In this document: piece by piece, positions 1-9,624 of the stretch
How the letters are laid out: each line of letters opens with the position of its first letter
Position numbering within the stretch: position 1 is the stretch's first letter
Assembly: GCF_021028955.1 (NCBI RefSeq)
Contig: NZ_JAIWPE010000064.1
Location: 1-64,000, forward strand
Direction: 5' to 3'
DNA length: 64,000 nt
Source of the DNA: Salipaludibacillus sp. CUR1
GTDB lineage: Bacteria; Bacillota; Bacilli; Bacillales; Salisediminibacteriaceae
Position numbers and translations under genes: made by a program
Notes under the pieces: model-generated
Seen by the model: the letters and a program-made list of their open reading frames with translations, nothing else
Databases searched by the model: none
What the model was told of the DNA's origin: nothing

Positions 1-81
1 AAAATAGAGAGAGATAAACGGTTGGCGGTCAATTAAGAGGCCTCTTTAGAGGCTAAGTTGGTAAAGTGCCCTTATAGGGCG

Positions 82-109
82 AAATTAAAACCGCCCGTTT
101 TACGGGCGG
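82..109 (-). terminator. Rho-independent terminator of rpsD
   Basis: Read on the minus strand, a 7-bp stem CCGCCCG/CGGGCGG with a TAAAA loop is followed by TTTTAATTT, 20 nt after the rpsD stop codon. Confidence 0.85.
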
Positions 110-128
110 ATACTTACTTTCTTCGGTA

Positions 129-731
129 TTAACGGGAATACCACTCAACGATAAGCTGTTCATTGATTTCAGCAGGAAGCTCAGAACGTTCAGGTAAACG
201 TGTGAATGTACCTTCAAGTTTATCTGTGTCGAATTCAACGTATGCTGGAGTGAAGTCGTTAACTTCAACAGCTTCTTTAACAATATCAAGGTTGCGGGAC
301 TTTTCGCGGAGTCCGATCGTCTGACCAGGCTGAACCCGGTAAGATGGAATGTCAACGCGGCCGCCGTCTACAGTAACGTGTCCGTGGTTAACAAGTTGGC
401 GGGCCTGACGGCGAGTACGTGCAAGACCTAAACGGTAAACAATGTTGTCAAGACGGGATTCAAGAAGAACCATAAAGTTTTCACCATGGATACCGTCACG
501 TTTGCCAGCCTGTTCGAACAGACGGTGGAATTGACGCTCATTCATGCCGTACATGTGACGAAGCTTCTGCTTCTCCTGAAGCTGAAGTCCGTATTCAGTT
601 AATTTCTTTCTTTGGTTCGGTCCGTGTTGCCCCGGGCCGTAAGGGCGTTTTTGAAGCTCTTTTCCAGTGCCGCTAAGAGAAATTCCAAGGCGGCGTGAAA
701 GCTTCCAGCTTGGTCCAGTATATCGAGCCAT
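129..731 (-). CDS. rpsD: 30S ribosomal protein S4
   Basis: Primary 16S rRNA-binding protein that nucleates assembly of the small ribosomal subunit body. The 200-residue product has the usual bacterial S4 length, begins [16 protein letters not shown], and carries the S4 RNA-binding fold at about residues 90-150 ([23 protein letters not shown]). It lacks the N-terminal cysteine cluster of zinc-type S4, as is common in Bacillus. An AGGAGGAG ribosome binding site lies 7 nt before the ATG. The gene is monocistronic, with its own promoter, a leader of about 180 nt and a terminator. In B. subtilis S4 represses its own gene through the leader, and the pseudoknot seen here fits that. Identity is certain. 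Confidence 0.98.
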   Translation of the reverse strand: MARYTGPSWKLSRRLGISLSGTGKELQKRPYGPGQHGPNQRKKLTEYGLQLQEKQKLRHMYGMNERQFHRLFEQAGKRDGIHGENFMVLLESRLDNIVYRLGLARTRRQARQLVNHGHVTVDGGRVDIPSYRVQPGQTIGLREKSRNLDIVKEAVEVNDFTPAYVEFDTDKLEGTFTRLPERSELPAEINEQLIVEWYSR

Positions 732-912
732 AAGTAGCTCCTCCTTTTAATAAAAAAATTTCGTGAAATAATTAACAGTAGTAATCCCGTTCGCACAGCC
801 ATTTCATTTTAGGCATCTTCGCCTCGACAGCTAGAGGTTACACAATACCCCTCGCATTCAGCGGGAATGAAATGAACAACACGACGTTTACTTTGGCTGT
901 CTTATTTGCACA
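732..912 (-). ncRNA. S4 autoregulatory leader of rpsD (pseudoknot)
   Basis: The untranslated leader can fold as an H-type pseudoknot. Minus-strand arm CATTTCATT (874-866) pairs with AATGAAATG (808-800). TCCCG (866-862), just inside the first arm, pairs with CGGGA (789-785) beyond the second arm. Inside the loop, AGGC(gaagat)GCCT and GAGG/CCTC add small helices. B. subtilis rpsD has a known S4-binding pseudoknot leader of this general design; equivalence here is inferred from topology, not alignment. Confidence 0.72.
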
Positions 913-918
913 AAGTAC

Positions 919-947
919 AGTTTATAATTTTTTATAACTAAAGTCAA
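919..947 (-). promoter_or_regulatory. Sigma-A promoter of rpsD
   Basis: Minus strand -35 TTGACT (947-942), then TAAACT (924-919) at 17-nt spacing; an overlapping TATAAA (926-921) at 15 nt is the alternative -10. Either places the transcript start near 912. Confidence 0.65.
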
Positions 948-1081
948 GGTAAATCTCTTTATAGACGTTAACCGCCCGCCATTCATAAGAAAGAAGATTG
1001 CTTTATCCCAATGATTTTTTTTAATGACTGTGTAATAATAGAGAGAATATATTAGAATAGCCAAGCACCAGGTAAATATAT

Positions 1082-1127
1082 AAAAGCGCCACAAGCGATT
1101 TTTTAAATCACCTTGTGACGCTTTTAT
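1082..1127 (-). terminator. Terminator downstream of the msrC/ytsP gene
   Basis: Long stem AAAAGCGCCACAAG / CTTGTGACGCTTTT (one mismatch) around a 16-nt loop, AT-rich on both sides. It starts at the stop codon of the minus-strand gene and could also work on the other strand. Confidence 0.75.
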
Positions 1128-1606
1128 TATACATGTTTAAGCAGAACCTGGACAAATTGTTCAAGCCCTTTCTCATCATCTTCAGAGAAACGGTTTTTAA
1201 GAGGGCTGTCAATATCGAGTACACCTAATAACTCGCCGTTTCGAATTAAAGGGATGACAATTTCGGAATTGGAAGCTGCATCACACGCGATATGACCCGG
1301 GAACTGGTGAACGTCATCCACACGCATCGTTCTTTTGTCTTTTACTGCTGTTCCGCATACTCCTTTTCCATAGGCAATTCTTACGCAGGCAGGAAGCCCT
1401 TGAAATGGCCCCAGTACTAATCCGCCGTCTTTCCATATGTAGAAACCAACCCAGTTAACATCTTTTAAAAACTGGTTTAACAGGGCTGAAGCATTGCTTA
1501 AATTGGCTGTTTGGTCACTTTCCCCATCGAGTAACGCATCCAGCTGGCGTGATAATAAACCGTATTGTTCCTGTATCGGCCCCTCATAAGTTTTCGACTG
1601 AAACAC
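1127..1606 (-). CDS. msrC: GAF-domain free methionine-(R)-sulfoxide reductase (YtsP)
   Basis: Reduces free methionine-(R)-sulfoxide in the cytoplasm. The protein is a single GAF domain with the family's three cysteines at residues 74, 84 and 108 (PACVRIAYGKGVCG and IACDAASNSE); their spacing of 10 and 24 matches characterised fRMsr enzymes. The GTG at 1606 is chosen as start because GAAAGGGTGA lies just upstream. The longer readings from 1627 and 1645 have no ribosome site, and the 1645 start falls on the predicted -10 TATACT (1641-1636, extended TG). That gives 159 residues. It is divergent from refZ, as in B. subtilis. The adjacent GGDEF gene of B. subtilis (ytrP) is absent. Confidence 0.88.
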   Translation of the reverse strand: MFQSKTYEGPIQEQYGLLSRQLDALLDGESDQTANLSNASALLNQFLKDVNWVGFYIWKDGGLVLGPFQGLPACVRIAYGKGVCGTAVKDKRTMRVDDVHQFPGHIACDAASNSEIVIPLIRNGELLGVLDIDSPLKNRFSEDDEKGLEQFVQVLLKHV

Positions 1607-1771
1607 TGTATTCACCCTTTCAAACATTTTTGAAAAGTATAACACACGGGGCTGCTGCTAAGAAATAATAAGGATTTTGTCGAGTGATTTATGCAGGAAA
1701 AAGCGTGGCTGGAAGGGAAATTAATAAAACACAGAAGAACCATGAGCAGCAGAGCAGGAGGGTTAAGCAGG

Positions 1772-2419
1772 ATGAATAAAAAAGCCTCAAAAGAAAAGGT
1801 TATGCAAGCTGCCATTGAGATGTTTAATATGAAGGGATTTACGGGATCTTCAGTGAGGGATATTGCCAATAGGGCGGGAGCCAATGTGGCCTTAATCTCT
1901 TATTATTTCGGGAGTAAACAAGGGTTACTGGAACATTTAATGACAGGATTTCTGGAAGGATATGTATCTGCGATTGAAGTTCAATGTGAAAAACTGGCGT
2001 GTGAGAATGGAGAAGAACTTGTATTTGACCGTTTATTAAAGGCTATTTGGAATGTAATGGTTTACCAGCAGAACAACCATGAGCTTGCGAGGTTTATCCA
2101 CAGGGAAATAACACTGGATACCACCCTCGTCAGAGAACTCATGGCTTCCTACCTGGCTAAAGAGAAACACCTATACCATACACTCCTTAACGCGGCTTAT
2201 GAAAAAGGGGAAATGGCAACACGCCCAAATGAATATTTTGTGCTGCAGCTTCGCGGCATGCTTACAATGCCGTTTCTGCATCCGCAATATATCAGGGAAG
2301 TTTATCATTTAATGCCCCACGAAAACCACTTCTTAGACCAGTATTTTTCAGAGTTGTGTCAATGGGTTGCAACCCATTTTAAAGAATGCGTGATAGCTGT
2401 TCCGGCTCCCGAAAACTAA
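1772..2419 (+). CDS. refZ: TetR-family regulator of FtsZ, RefZ (YttP)
   Basis: DNA-binding protein that in B. subtilis binds motifs flanking the origin and modulates FtsZ ring placement at sporulation. The N-terminal TetR helix-turn-helix is clear at residues 5-50 (FNMKGFTGSSVRDIANRAG, then ISYYFGSKQGLLEHL), followed by a helical ligand/dimer domain. The ATG at 1772 is chosen because GGAGGG lies 9 nt upstream and the product then begins like B. subtilis YttP; this gives 215 residues. Position between ytsP and hisJ is conserved. The stop overlaps the convergent hisJ stop by a few bases. No ftsZ or RefZ-binding motif was seen in this window. Confidence 0.9.
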   Translation: MNKKASKEKVMQAAIEMFNMKGFTGSSVRDIANRAGANVALISYYFGSKQGLLEHLMTGFLEGYVSAIEVQCEKLACENGEELVFDRLLKAIWNVMVYQQNNHELARFIHREITLDTTLVRELMASYLAKEKHLYHTLLNAAYEKGEMATRPNEYFVLQLRGMLTMPFLHPQYIREVYHLMPHENHFLDQYFSELCQWVATHFKECVIAVPAPEN

Positions 2420-3222
2420 TTAAAATATTTTTCGACAGATGACCTGCCGCCTCCTGTCCTGCCGGCGCTGTGAGCATCAGAACCGTACACAAGCGGTATA
2501 TCAAGGGAGACTGCTCTTTCAATCCACCTTTGAGGAGGGTATGTTTCTTTACAGTGCACTTTTTCCAGACCGGCTGTATTTACATCCAATTCTTTACTGT
2601 ACTTATTGAGGGCGGTCATTATTTCCTCTAAAAATAAAGAATCATCAAAGTTCCGCGGGAAAAGTTTCTGGAATTTTCTTATCAGTGTGATGTGCCCGAT
2701 ACGCGCTGGGGTAAAAGGGCCCAGGTCTGCTTTCACAGATTGAAGCAAAGTTTTGTAATACAGTTCATAGCACTTTTTCAACGAGCCGCACGTTTCAATA
2801 AGTAATTGGAAGGCTTCCGGACTGTAGTCCAGGCAGATATAGGAATTGTCCGGCAACCGCAGAAAATGCACAGAAAGAATGGTATCATCCAGCTTTCCGC
2901 CCCACTCGTTAAGAAAAGATGTGATTTCTTTTTCATAGCCATCAATAAAATCAACTTCTAACCCTGTACTTACGTTGATTTTGCTGGAGTAATAGTTCTT
3001 TAATTCCTCGGCTGTCTTTAAATATTGAGGCAGTACGTCTAAGGTAATAGCGCTGTCCTGGCCGGGCACAGGATCTTTGAATCCCCGGGGTAAAGGAGCA
3101 TGCTCTGTAAATGATATTGAGGAAAGCCCCAGTTTAATTGCCCGTTCTATGTATTCTTCCATTTTATCTGCAGAGCCATGGGGGCAAAAATGCGAGTGAA
3201 CATGACCATCATGTATGATCAC
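2416..3222 (-). CDS. hisJ: Histidinol-phosphatase, PHP family
   Basis: Dephosphorylates L-histidinol phosphate, the penultimate step of histidine synthesis. It has the PHP metal site: DGHVHSHFCPHG near the N-terminus, FTEHAPLP, the GLEVDFIDGYE segment, SVHFLR, and YGSDAHSAG near the C-terminus. The GTG at 3222 is preferred: AAAGGAG sits 8 nt upstream and removes a lysine-rich upstream extension that reads through the ribosome site, giving 268 residues, the usual HisJ length. It stands alone, away from other his genes, convergent with refZ (stop codons overlap) and divergent from ezrA, as in B. subtilis. Confidence 0.92.
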   Translation of the reverse strand: MIIHDGHVHSHFCPHGSADKMEEYIERAIKLGLSSISFTEHAPLPRGFKDPVPGQDSAITLDVLPQYLKTAEELKNYYSSKINVSTGLEVDFIDGYEKEITSFLNEWGGKLDDTILSVHFLRLPDNSYICLDYSPEAFQLLIETCGSLKKCYELYYKTLLQSVKADLGPFTPARIGHITLIRKFQKLFPRNFDDSLFLEEIMTALNKYSKELDVNTAGLEKVHCKETYPPQRWIERAVSLDIPLVYGSDAHSAGRTGGGRSSVEKYFN

Positions 3223-3466
3223 TGGAAAAACTCCTTTCTTTTTCTTTTTCCCTGTAAAAAACATGAATAATTCCGACCAAATTTGACTTTTCCGTGATAT
3301 GATAGGAGGGAGAATTTAATTAAAGATGAAGAAATTTGTAAAAGAATCATACATAATCCATCTTGTATTTCCAGATTAACCCTTTGAAACATTCCATGTT
3401 TTATCAGGGAGGTAATCGGGTATATTTTATCACACTTTTCAATTCAACAGGGTGTAAGGGGGCCTC

Positions 3467-5176
3467 ATGAGAATGATATATATTATTTATGGTGCAATTC
3501 TTCTTTTCTTGATTGTGATTATTTATGGGGCATGGGCGAGAAAGAAGATCTTTAAAGAAGTAGACCGGCTGGAAAATGAGAAGATGCAGCTGATGAACGA
3601 GCCTGTGACAGAAGAACTTTCAAAGATCAAAGGGTTAAAAATGTCCGGGGAAACTGAAGAAAGATTTGAACAGTGGAGGGAAGAGTGGGATAACATTGTT
3701 ACGATCCAGCTTCCTGATATGGAAGAGAAACTGTTCGACATAGAAGAGATGGCTAATAAATACCGTTTCCAAAAAGCCAGAGAGTATATAAAGTTTGTAG
3801 ATGAAGAGCTGGATGCTCTCCAGGAACAAATGAAACAAATGATTGAGGAAGTAGACCAGCTAATACATAGTGAAGAACAAAATCGTCAGGACATAGATGG
3901 TGTGAAGGATTTATACGATGAAACAAAGAAAAAGTTATGGGTTCAAAAAGGAACGCTCGGACAAGCAGCTGGTATATTAGAACAAAGAATGCAGGAAATT
4001 GCCGCGCTGTTTGAAACATTTGACACTCATACGGAGGAAGGGAATTATTTTCAGGCCAGAGAGGTTCTGCTGGCTATTGAGGAATTATTAATTGAGTATG
4101 ACAAAGACATAAATAACATCCCTCAATATCTTGTTAAAATGGAAAAAGATCTTCCCAGACAGTTAAATGAGCTCGAAAACGGCTTAGAAGAAATGGCTGA
4201 AAATGGTTATCCTGTTCACCATTTCTCTTACCAATGGCAGGTAACTGACATGAAGCGTCGCCTCGAAGCCTCTTTACCGCTAATAGAAAACCTTAAACTT
4301 GAAGAAGCTGAAAAGCCGGTCGAAAACATTGAAAATGAAATAAACGATATTTACGAAAAACTTGAACACGAGGTTCTTTCCAGAAATTATGTTGAGAAAG
4401 AGCTTCCGGTTTTAAGAGACAAATTAAGTGAACTGCCGGATTTATTTGAACACTTAAGAGCCGAAACTGAAGCGATCAAATTAAATTATCAGCTTGATGA
4501 AGAACATGACAAAAAGCAGTTTAAACTCGAAAAACATATTAAGGATTTGTTTAATCAGTTTGCGGTAATTGATGATGCCGTGGAAGAAAAGAAGCAGTCT
4601 TTTACTGCTTTAAGGCAAATGATTAATGAGATCCATGCCGAATTGGATAAGTTTGAAAATGAGATTGCAGAGGAAAAGAAAAACTTGAACCATCTCAGAA
4701 GTGATGAAATTAAAGCAGAGGAAAATATAAAGGAGCTAAAAGGGACTCTCTTGAAAAGCCAGAAGCATCTTAGACAGAGTAATATCCCGGGGATTCCTGA
4801 AAACCTTATATACAAGCTGGACGAGGCCGAAAAATTGTTGAAAGAAGCTTCCCAGGGGCTGACCGAAGTCCCAATTTCGATGCAGGAAATTAATAAGAAG
4901 GTAGAAGCTTCGAGAGAGTATGTAGACAAGTCGGTAGAACTGTTAAATGAAACAATTGAACAGGCTAAGCTGGCTGAACTGGTTATCCAATACGGAAACC
5001 GCTATAGAAGCCACAATCAGGAAGTGAATATTAAGTTATTACAAGCGGAAGACCGTTTTAGAAACTACCTTTACGAAGAAGCACTTGAATTAGCTCTAGA
5101 GGCTATTGAGCCTCACGAACCTGATATCCTGGATAAAATTAAAGAACAGGAACAATTTTCATTGTCTTATTCATAA
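3467..5176 (+). CDS. ezrA: Septation ring formation regulator EzrA
   Basis: Membrane-anchored regulator of FtsZ assembly and cell-wall synthesis at the septum. One N-terminal transmembrane segment (about residues 4-22, IYIIYGAILLFLIVIIYGAW) is followed by more than 500 residues of spectrin-like helical, coiled-coil sequence rich in E, K, L and N. Length 569 is close to B. subtilis EzrA. Ribosome site AAGGGGG lies about 7 nt before the first ATG; a second ATG is two codons later. It has the conserved position between hisJ and braB. A long bidirectional terminator follows. Confidence 0.95.
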   Translation: MRMIYIIYGAILLFLIVIIYGAWARKKIFKEVDRLENEKMQLMNEPVTEELSKIKGLKMSGETEERFEQWREEWDNIVTIQLPDMEEKLFDIEEMANKYRFQKAREYIKFVDEELDALQEQMKQMIEEVDQLIHSEEQNRQDIDGVKDLYDETKKKLWVQKGTLGQAAGILEQRMQEIAALFETFDTHTEEGNYFQAREVLLAIEELLIEYDKDINNIPQYLVKMEKDLPRQLNELENGLEEMAENGYPVHHFSYQWQVTDMKRRLEASLPLIENLKLEEAEKPVENIENEINDIYEKLEHEVLSRNYVEKELPVLRDKLSELPDLFEHLRAETEAIKLNYQLDEEHDKKQFKLEKHIKDLFNQFAVIDDAVEEKKQSFTALRQMINEIHAELDKFENEIAEEKKNLNHLRSDEIKAEENIKELKGTLLKSQKHLRQSNIPGIPENLIYKLDEAEKLLKEASQGLTEVPISMQEINKKVEASREYVDKSVELLNETIEQAKLAELVIQYGNRYRSHNQEVNIKLLQAEDRFRNYLYEEALELALEAIEPHEPDILDKIKEQEQFSLSYS

Positions 5177-5226
5177 TAGGAGATGAAAGAAAAGGTGCAG
5201 GAAGGAACGAAAACGTTTATAAAAGT

Positions 5227-5269
5227 AAAGAAGTTCGGATTATCATTCTGCGATAATCCGAACTTCTTT
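5227..5269. terminator. Bidirectional terminator between ezrA and braB
   Basis: Perfect 18-bp stem (AAAGAAGTTCGGATTATC and its complement) with a 7-nt loop; T-rich on the plus side and A-rich on the other, so it can serve both convergent genes. Confidence 0.9.
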
Positions 5270-5276
5270 GTATTTA

Positions 5277-6602
5277 TCATGCTCTGGAAGTGGAGGTGTG
5301 AAATACGGTTTGAAAAACGTAACCTGCCACGCCGCCAATGATAGATGGAATTAACCAGGCAATTCCTATTTCCGCTAAAGGAAACATATAGATAATTGCC
5401 GTACTTATCTGCGGGAAAATTCCTGCAGTTGCAAGGCCGTCTGCTATACTTACCAGAGCAGCGCCCGCAACAGAACCAACATAAATTTCTTTACGCCCTT
5501 TAAATAGTTCATCAAATAAAGTAAGTATAATCAGCACGATTGCTACAGGATAGATCATGACCAGCATAGGCAGTGAGAACTGGATCAGCTGGGTCAGCCC
5601 CATGTTTGCCATTACAAAACTGAAAACAGTGACTGCAGCAGTTGCCGCCCAGTATGGTACAGCCTTAAAGGTTTTTTGTACATATTCGCCAAAGGCTGAA
5701 ATCAGACCGACTGAGGTAGTTAAGCAGGCGATCGTTATTACCGTTGATAGGAGTATTAAACCGGTCCCGCCCAATAAGAACTGTGATAATCCTGTTAAGA
5801 TCACTCCTCCATTTTCCTGGTAACCAAGAAGAGAAACACTTGTGGAACCTAAATAAGCTAAAGACAGATAAACAAAAATTAAACCTGTGCCGGCAATTAA
5901 TCCTACTTGAAAGGCTTTTTGTGTTAATGCTTTCCTGTCCGTAAGTCCCCGCTCCTTCATTCGCGTAATAACAATAATTCCGAAGACAAGGGCTGCTATG
6001 GCGTCCATGGTAAAGTACCCTTCCTGGAATCCTGTAAAAAATGGAAAGGATTCATATGTTCCTGTCGGTGAAAGGGCTTCTCCGGGCGGGGAAAAAACGC
6101 CTGAAAAAGTTAACACAGAAAGGACAACCACGAGGATAGGTGTTAAGATTTTTCCGATTCTGGACACCAATTTTGACGGATTTAGGCTTAACCAGTAACT
6201 CAGGCTAAAAAAGACTAGCGTAAAAAGAAACAGGGATAGAACCCCGCCCTCTGCTAAATAAGGAAGGACCCCGATTTCATAACCTACTGAACCGGTTCTT
6301 GGAATTCCAAACAACGGTCCGATGGCTAAGTAGACAGCTAAAGGGAACAATAACCCGAAAACCGACCCTACCCGTTTTGAAATCTGCTGCAGGTCACCTC
6401 CGGATTTGGCTACTGCAATAATTGCTAACACAGGAAGTCCGACACCTGTTATTAAAAAACCAGTAATTGCCGGCCAGACGGATGTACCTGCTTCCTGTCC
6501 CAAAGCAGGAGGGAAAATTAAATTTCCGGCTCCTAAAAATAAGGCAAACATCATGAGCCCGATAATTAACGTATCTTTAAATGAATAGTTGTTTTGCTTC
6601 AT
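5277..6602 (-). CDS. braB: Branched-chain amino acid:cation symporter (BrnQ/BraB)
   Basis: Integral membrane transporter for isoleucine, leucine and valine. The 441 residues form about 12 hydrophobic segments starting with TLIIGLMMFALFLGAGNLIF; the FLGAGNLIFPP motif is typical of LIVCS/BrnQ transporters. GGAGGT lies 9 nt before the ATG. It is divergent from the cysteine desulfurase gene, as B. subtilis braB is from nifZ. In B. subtilis braB is controlled by CodY and ScoC; no clear CodY box was recognised here. A possible extended -10 TGTTAATAT lies upstream on the minus strand. Substrate range within branched-chain amino acids is inferred from family. Confidence 0.93.
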   Translation of the reverse strand: MKQNNYSFKDTLIIGLMMFALFLGAGNLIFPPALGQEAGTSVWPAITGFLITGVGLPVLAIIAVAKSGGDLQQISKRVGSVFGLLFPLAVYLAIGPLFGIPRTGSVGYEIGVLPYLAEGGVLSLFLFTLVFFSLSYWLSLNPSKLVSRIGKILTPILVVVLSVLTFSGVFSPPGEALSPTGTYESFPFFTGFQEGYFTMDAIAALVFGIIVITRMKERGLTDRKALTQKAFQVGLIAGTGLIFVYLSLAYLGSTSVSLLGYQENGGVILTGLSQFLLGGTGLILLSTVITIACLTTSVGLISAFGEYVQKTFKAVPYWAATAAVTVFSFVMANMGLTQLIQFSLPMLVMIYPVAIVLIILTLFDELFKGRKEIYVGSVAGAALVSIADGLATAGIFPQISTAIIYMFPLAEIGIAWLIPSIIGGVAGYVFQTVFHTSTSRA

Positions 6603-6734
6603 TTATACGAGACCTCCGATTAAATTTTTATTATTAACATTTATTCAGCCATAAGCATATTAACATAAATGAAAAGATTTAGAACAGTAAAAATTAAAAG
6701 AGAATTACGAACTTAATTGTCATTAAGCTGAATC

Positions 6735-6763
6735 TGTTGAAAAGAAAGAAAATGTGGTATGAT
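6735..6763 (+). promoter_or_regulatory. Promoter of the nifZ-thiI operon
   Basis: Extended -10 TGGTATGAT (TATGAT 6758-6763) with TGTTGA 17 nt upstream (TTGAAA at 15 nt is an alternative), 48 nt before the start codon. Confidence 0.6.
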
Positions 6764-6811
6764 GTTTTGTTGAAATGCGATTGCTGACCAAAATTAAAGG
6801 AGTTCCTTTTT

Positions 6812-7954
6812 ATGATTTATTTTGATAACAGTGCGACAACCGTTCCATATGACGAAGTGATAAATACTTTTTCAGAAGTGTCACGTTCTTATTTTGCCAA
6901 TCCTTCCTCACTTCATCCATTAGGAAGGGAAGCAGAAAGATTAAAAGAGCAGGCGAGGAGAAGAGTAGGCTCACTGTTAAAGGTGAGCCCGGAAGAACTG
7001 GTCTTCACTTCGGGAGGCACTGAAGGTAATAATCTGGCAATTAAAGGCACGGCCTACCGGCTTCAGACACGGGGGAAACATATTATTACGACAGGCCTTG
7101 AGCACACCTCTACTTTCGAAGCTTGCCAGCAGCTGGAAAAAGAGGGGTTCACTGTTACTTATCTTACGCCAGATGAGACAGGCAGGATTACAAAAGACCA
7201 AGTGGAGCAGGCTCTTACAGATGATACAATTCTTGTGACCATGATTCATGTAAGCAATGAATTAGGGTCTGTCCAGCCCGTTCAGGAAACAGGGGAATTG
7301 TTAGCCAATTATCCTAAAGTTCTTTTTCATGTTGATCATGTTCAGGGTTTGACAAAAGTGCCTCTTGAACTCAAAAAAGCGGGAATTGATTTATGTACAC
7401 TATCTGCCCATAAATTTCATGGGCTTAAAGGGACAGGAGCTCTTTATGTAAGACGCGGCATCAACTTAACATCCCAATTTTCCGGTGGTGAACAGGAAGG
7501 CGGATATAGAGGAGGCACCGAAAACCTTGCGGGGATTGTAGCGATGGCTAAGGCTTTGCGTCTATCAATGGAAGCCTCGAATTCAGGCGTAGATCATATA
7601 AAGCAGCTATCCTCCTGGATAGAAAAGGAAGTGTCGGCTATCGACGGAGTGGTTTTAAACTCGCCCAAGGACAGAGCTCCTCACATTCTGAATTTTTCCA
7701 TTCCTAACATGAAACCGGAAGTAGTCATTCAGGCGCTGGGAGAGAAAGGCATCTTCGTATCGACTAAGTCGGCTTGTTCGTCCAAACAATTTACTCCGAG
7801 CCGTGTTTTATTATCGGCGGGCTTTGAAGAACCCGTTGCTGCATCTGCGATTCGTTTATCTTTTTCCTTTGAAAATACAATGGAGGAAGCAGCTTTATTT
7901 ACTGACATATTTAAAGAAATCGTGACTTCCATGAAAAAGGTTGTGAAATTTTAA
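6812..7954 (+). CDS. nifZ: Cysteine desulfurase partner of ThiI (NifZ-type)
   Basis: PLP-dependent enzyme that removes sulfur from cysteine as a protein persulfide. Class V aminotransferase features: FDNSATT at the N-terminus, SGGTEGNN, the PLP lysine in [19 protein letters not shown], and the active cysteine in STKSACSSK (about residue 324). AAAGGAG precedes the ATG. The stop overlaps the start of thiI (TAATG), so the two are translationally coupled. In B. subtilis this dedicated desulfurase feeds ThiI for 4-thiouridine in tRNA rather than general Fe-S assembly, and the coupling supports that role here. No iscU is nearby. Confidence 0.93.
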   Translation: MIYFDNSATTVPYDEVINTFSEVSRSYFANPSSLHPLGREAERLKEQARRRVGSLLKVSPEELVFTSGGTEGNNLAIKGTAYRLQTRGKHIITTGLEHTSTFEACQQLEKEGFTVTYLTPDETGRITKDQVEQALTDDTILVTMIHVSNELGSVQPVQETGELLANYPKVLFHVDHVQGLTKVPLELKKAGIDLCTLSAHKFHGLKGTGALYVRRGINLTSQFSGGEQEGGYRGGTENLAGIVAMAKALRLSMEASNSGVDHIKQLSSWIEKEVSAIDGVVLNSPKDRAPHILNFSIPNMKPEVVIQALGEKGIFVSTKSACSSKQFTPSRVLLSAGFEEPVAASAIRLSFSFENTMEEAALFTDIFKEIVTSMKKVVKF

Positions 7955-9162
7955 TGTATTATGATCATATATTAATCCGTTATGCGGAATTGTCTTTAAA
8001 AGGTAAAAACAGAAAGCAATTTGAACAAAAGCTCGAAGCTAACATCAGGGATGTATTAAAAGAGTTTCCTGCTATAAAAGTAAGACGCTCTTTTGGACGT
8101 ATGTTTGTTAAATTAAATGGGGAAAATGTTCATGCTGTTACAGATCATCTGAAAGATGTTTTCGGAATTCATTCTCTCAGTCCTTCTTTAAAAGTCCAAT
8201 TGAATAAAGAAGAGATCTGCGAAGGGGCGCTTTGGGCCGCCGAAGATTCTTTGCCTGAAGGCCGGGGAACGTTTAAAGTATCTGTAAGACGTACTAATAA
8301 AGATTTCCCGCTCAGGTCGCAGGAAATGAATAAAGTGATTGGCGGCCATGTTTTACGCAATATGGAAAATATCAGCGTGGATGTGCATAATCCCGATGTA
8401 GAGCTGAAAGTGGAAATCAGGGACGATGCTGCTTATATTTCTGCCAAGGTTATTAAGGGAGCAGGAGGTTTGCCGGTAGGGACAAGCGGTAAAGTCATGC
8501 TTATGCTTTCTGGCGGAATTGACAGTCCTGTAGCAGGGTATCTTGCTTTAAAAAGGGGTGTGACTTTAGAAGCGGTTCACTTTCACAGCCCGCCGTTTAC
8601 AAATGAGCGAGCAAAGCAAAAAGTGGAAGATCTAGTCCAGGTTCTTACGAGGTTTGGCGGGAAAATAAACCTCCATATTGTGCCATTTACAGATATTCAG
8701 ACGACAATTCATAAACAAGTCCCGGATAATTACGAGATGACAGTGATGCGGAGGTTTATGCTGCGTATCAGTGAAAAACTGGCTGAGAGCCGGGAAGCAA
8801 AAGGAATAGTGAATGGAGAAAGTTTAGGCCAGGTAGCCAGCCAGACATTGGACAGCATGTATACAATTAATGAAGTAACTGCCATGCCAGTTTTAAGACC
8901 GTTAATAACAATGGATAAGATGGAAGTAATTGATTATGCCAGACGAATCGGAACGTATGATATATCCATTCTGCCTTTCGAAGACTGCTGTACGATTTTT
9001 CTGCCTGCTGAATCTAAAACAAAACCAAATCAGCAGAAAGCCGGCCGTTACGAAAGTTTTTTAGAAATTGATCAAATGGTCAATGAGGCCGTAGAAAATA
9101 CTGCAATTAAAGAATTCTCCCGAAACATGGAACTGGATGAGGATTTTGATAAATTATTTTAA
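7954..9162 (+). CDS. thiI: tRNA 4-thiouridine synthase ThiI
   Basis: Adenylates U8 of tRNA and transfers sulfur from the upstream desulfurase to make 4-thiouridine. Order: N-terminal ferredoxin-like and THUMP domains (residues 1-165), then a PP-loop ATPase domain with [13 protein letters not shown] (about residues 182-195). It has 402 residues and no C-terminal rhodanese extension, as in Gram-positive ThiI proteins. A late cysteine pair is in PFEDCCTIF. Start is fixed by overlap with the nifZ stop codon. Confidence 0.96.
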   Translation: MYYDHILIRYAELSLKGKNRKQFEQKLEANIRDVLKEFPAIKVRRSFGRMFVKLNGENVHAVTDHLKDVFGIHSLSPSLKVQLNKEEICEGALWAAEDSLPEGRGTFKVSVRRTNKDFPLRSQEMNKVIGGHVLRNMENISVDVHNPDVELKVEIRDDAAYISAKVIKGAGGLPVGTSGKVMLMLSGGIDSPVAGYLALKRGVTLEAVHFHSPPFTNERAKQKVEDLVQVLTRFGGKINLHIVPFTDIQTTIHKQVPDNYEMTVMRRFMLRISEKLAESREAKGIVNGESLGQVASQTLDSMYTINEVTAMPVLRPLITMDKMEVIDYARRIGTYDISILPFEDCCTIFLPAESKTKPNQQKAGRYESFLEIDQMVNEAVENTAIKEFSRNMELDEDFDKLF

Positions 9163-9234
9163 AGGTTCTTATATCCCAAATTTAATGTCTCTTTTTATTT
9201 CATAAAATATGGATAGCAAGCCATTGTTTCTCTC

Positions 9235-9264
9235 GAATTATAAGTCTCCTTAAGTGACATTCTA
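9235..9264 (+). promoter_or_regulatory. Sigma-G promoter of the SASP gene
   Basis: -35 GAATT (9235-9239), 18 nt, then -10 CATTCTA (9258-9264), close to the sigma-G consensus as I know it (gHATR-N18-CATHHTA). Predicted start near 9271, only about 17 nt before the start codon, with GGGAGGTGAG inside that short leader. Confidence 0.75.
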
Positions 9265-9287
9265 TATGTACAAGGGAGGTGAGATAA

Positions 9288-9491
9288 ATGGCGAACAACA
9301 ACAGTAATCAACTAGTAGTACAAGGTGCACAGCAGGCAATTGACCAAATGAAATATGAGATCGCTACTGAATTCGGTGTTCAGCTTGGTCCTGATTCCAC
9401 TTCTCGTGCTAACGGATCTGTAGGAGGAGAAATTACAAAGCGATTAGTACAAATGGCTGAACAACAGTTAAACGGGTACCAGCAACAATAA
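9288..9491 (+). CDS. sspA: Small acid-soluble spore protein, alpha/beta type
   Basis: Coats and protects spore DNA, then is degraded to amino acids at germination. The 67 residues contain the family hallmarks: [24 protein letters not shown], with the germination protease (GPR) recognition segment around EIATEFG, and [16 protein letters not shown] near the C-terminus. A GGGAGGTGAG site is 5-7 nt from the ATG. The sigma-G promoter and a terminator make it a one-gene unit expressed in the forespore. Which B. subtilis paralogue (sspA-D) it matches is uncertain; the place after thiI fits sspA. Confidence 0.95.
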   Translation: MANNNSNQLVVQGAQQAIDQMKYEIATEFGVQLGPDSTSRANGSVGGEITKRLVQMAEQQLNGYQQQ

Positions 9492-9507
9492 TTTAAATAA
9501 TTGGCTG

Positions 9508-9539
9508 AAAGGGCATCTAAGAAGGTGCCCTTTCTTTTT
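9508..9539 (+). terminator. Terminator of the SASP gene
   Basis: 8-bp stem AAAGGGCA/TGCCCTTT followed by CTTTTTG. Confidence 0.85.
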
Positions 9540-9624
9540 GATTTCTTTTCTAATTCCCTGTATGATGAATTTGTTAATTATACTAAAAATACACTTTTTA
9601 ACAGGTATGAAAGGAGGCAGATAC

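Noticed and set aside
888-1094. Small minus-strand frame upstream of rpsD
   Set aside because: It overlaps the rpsD promoter and lacks a ribosome site.
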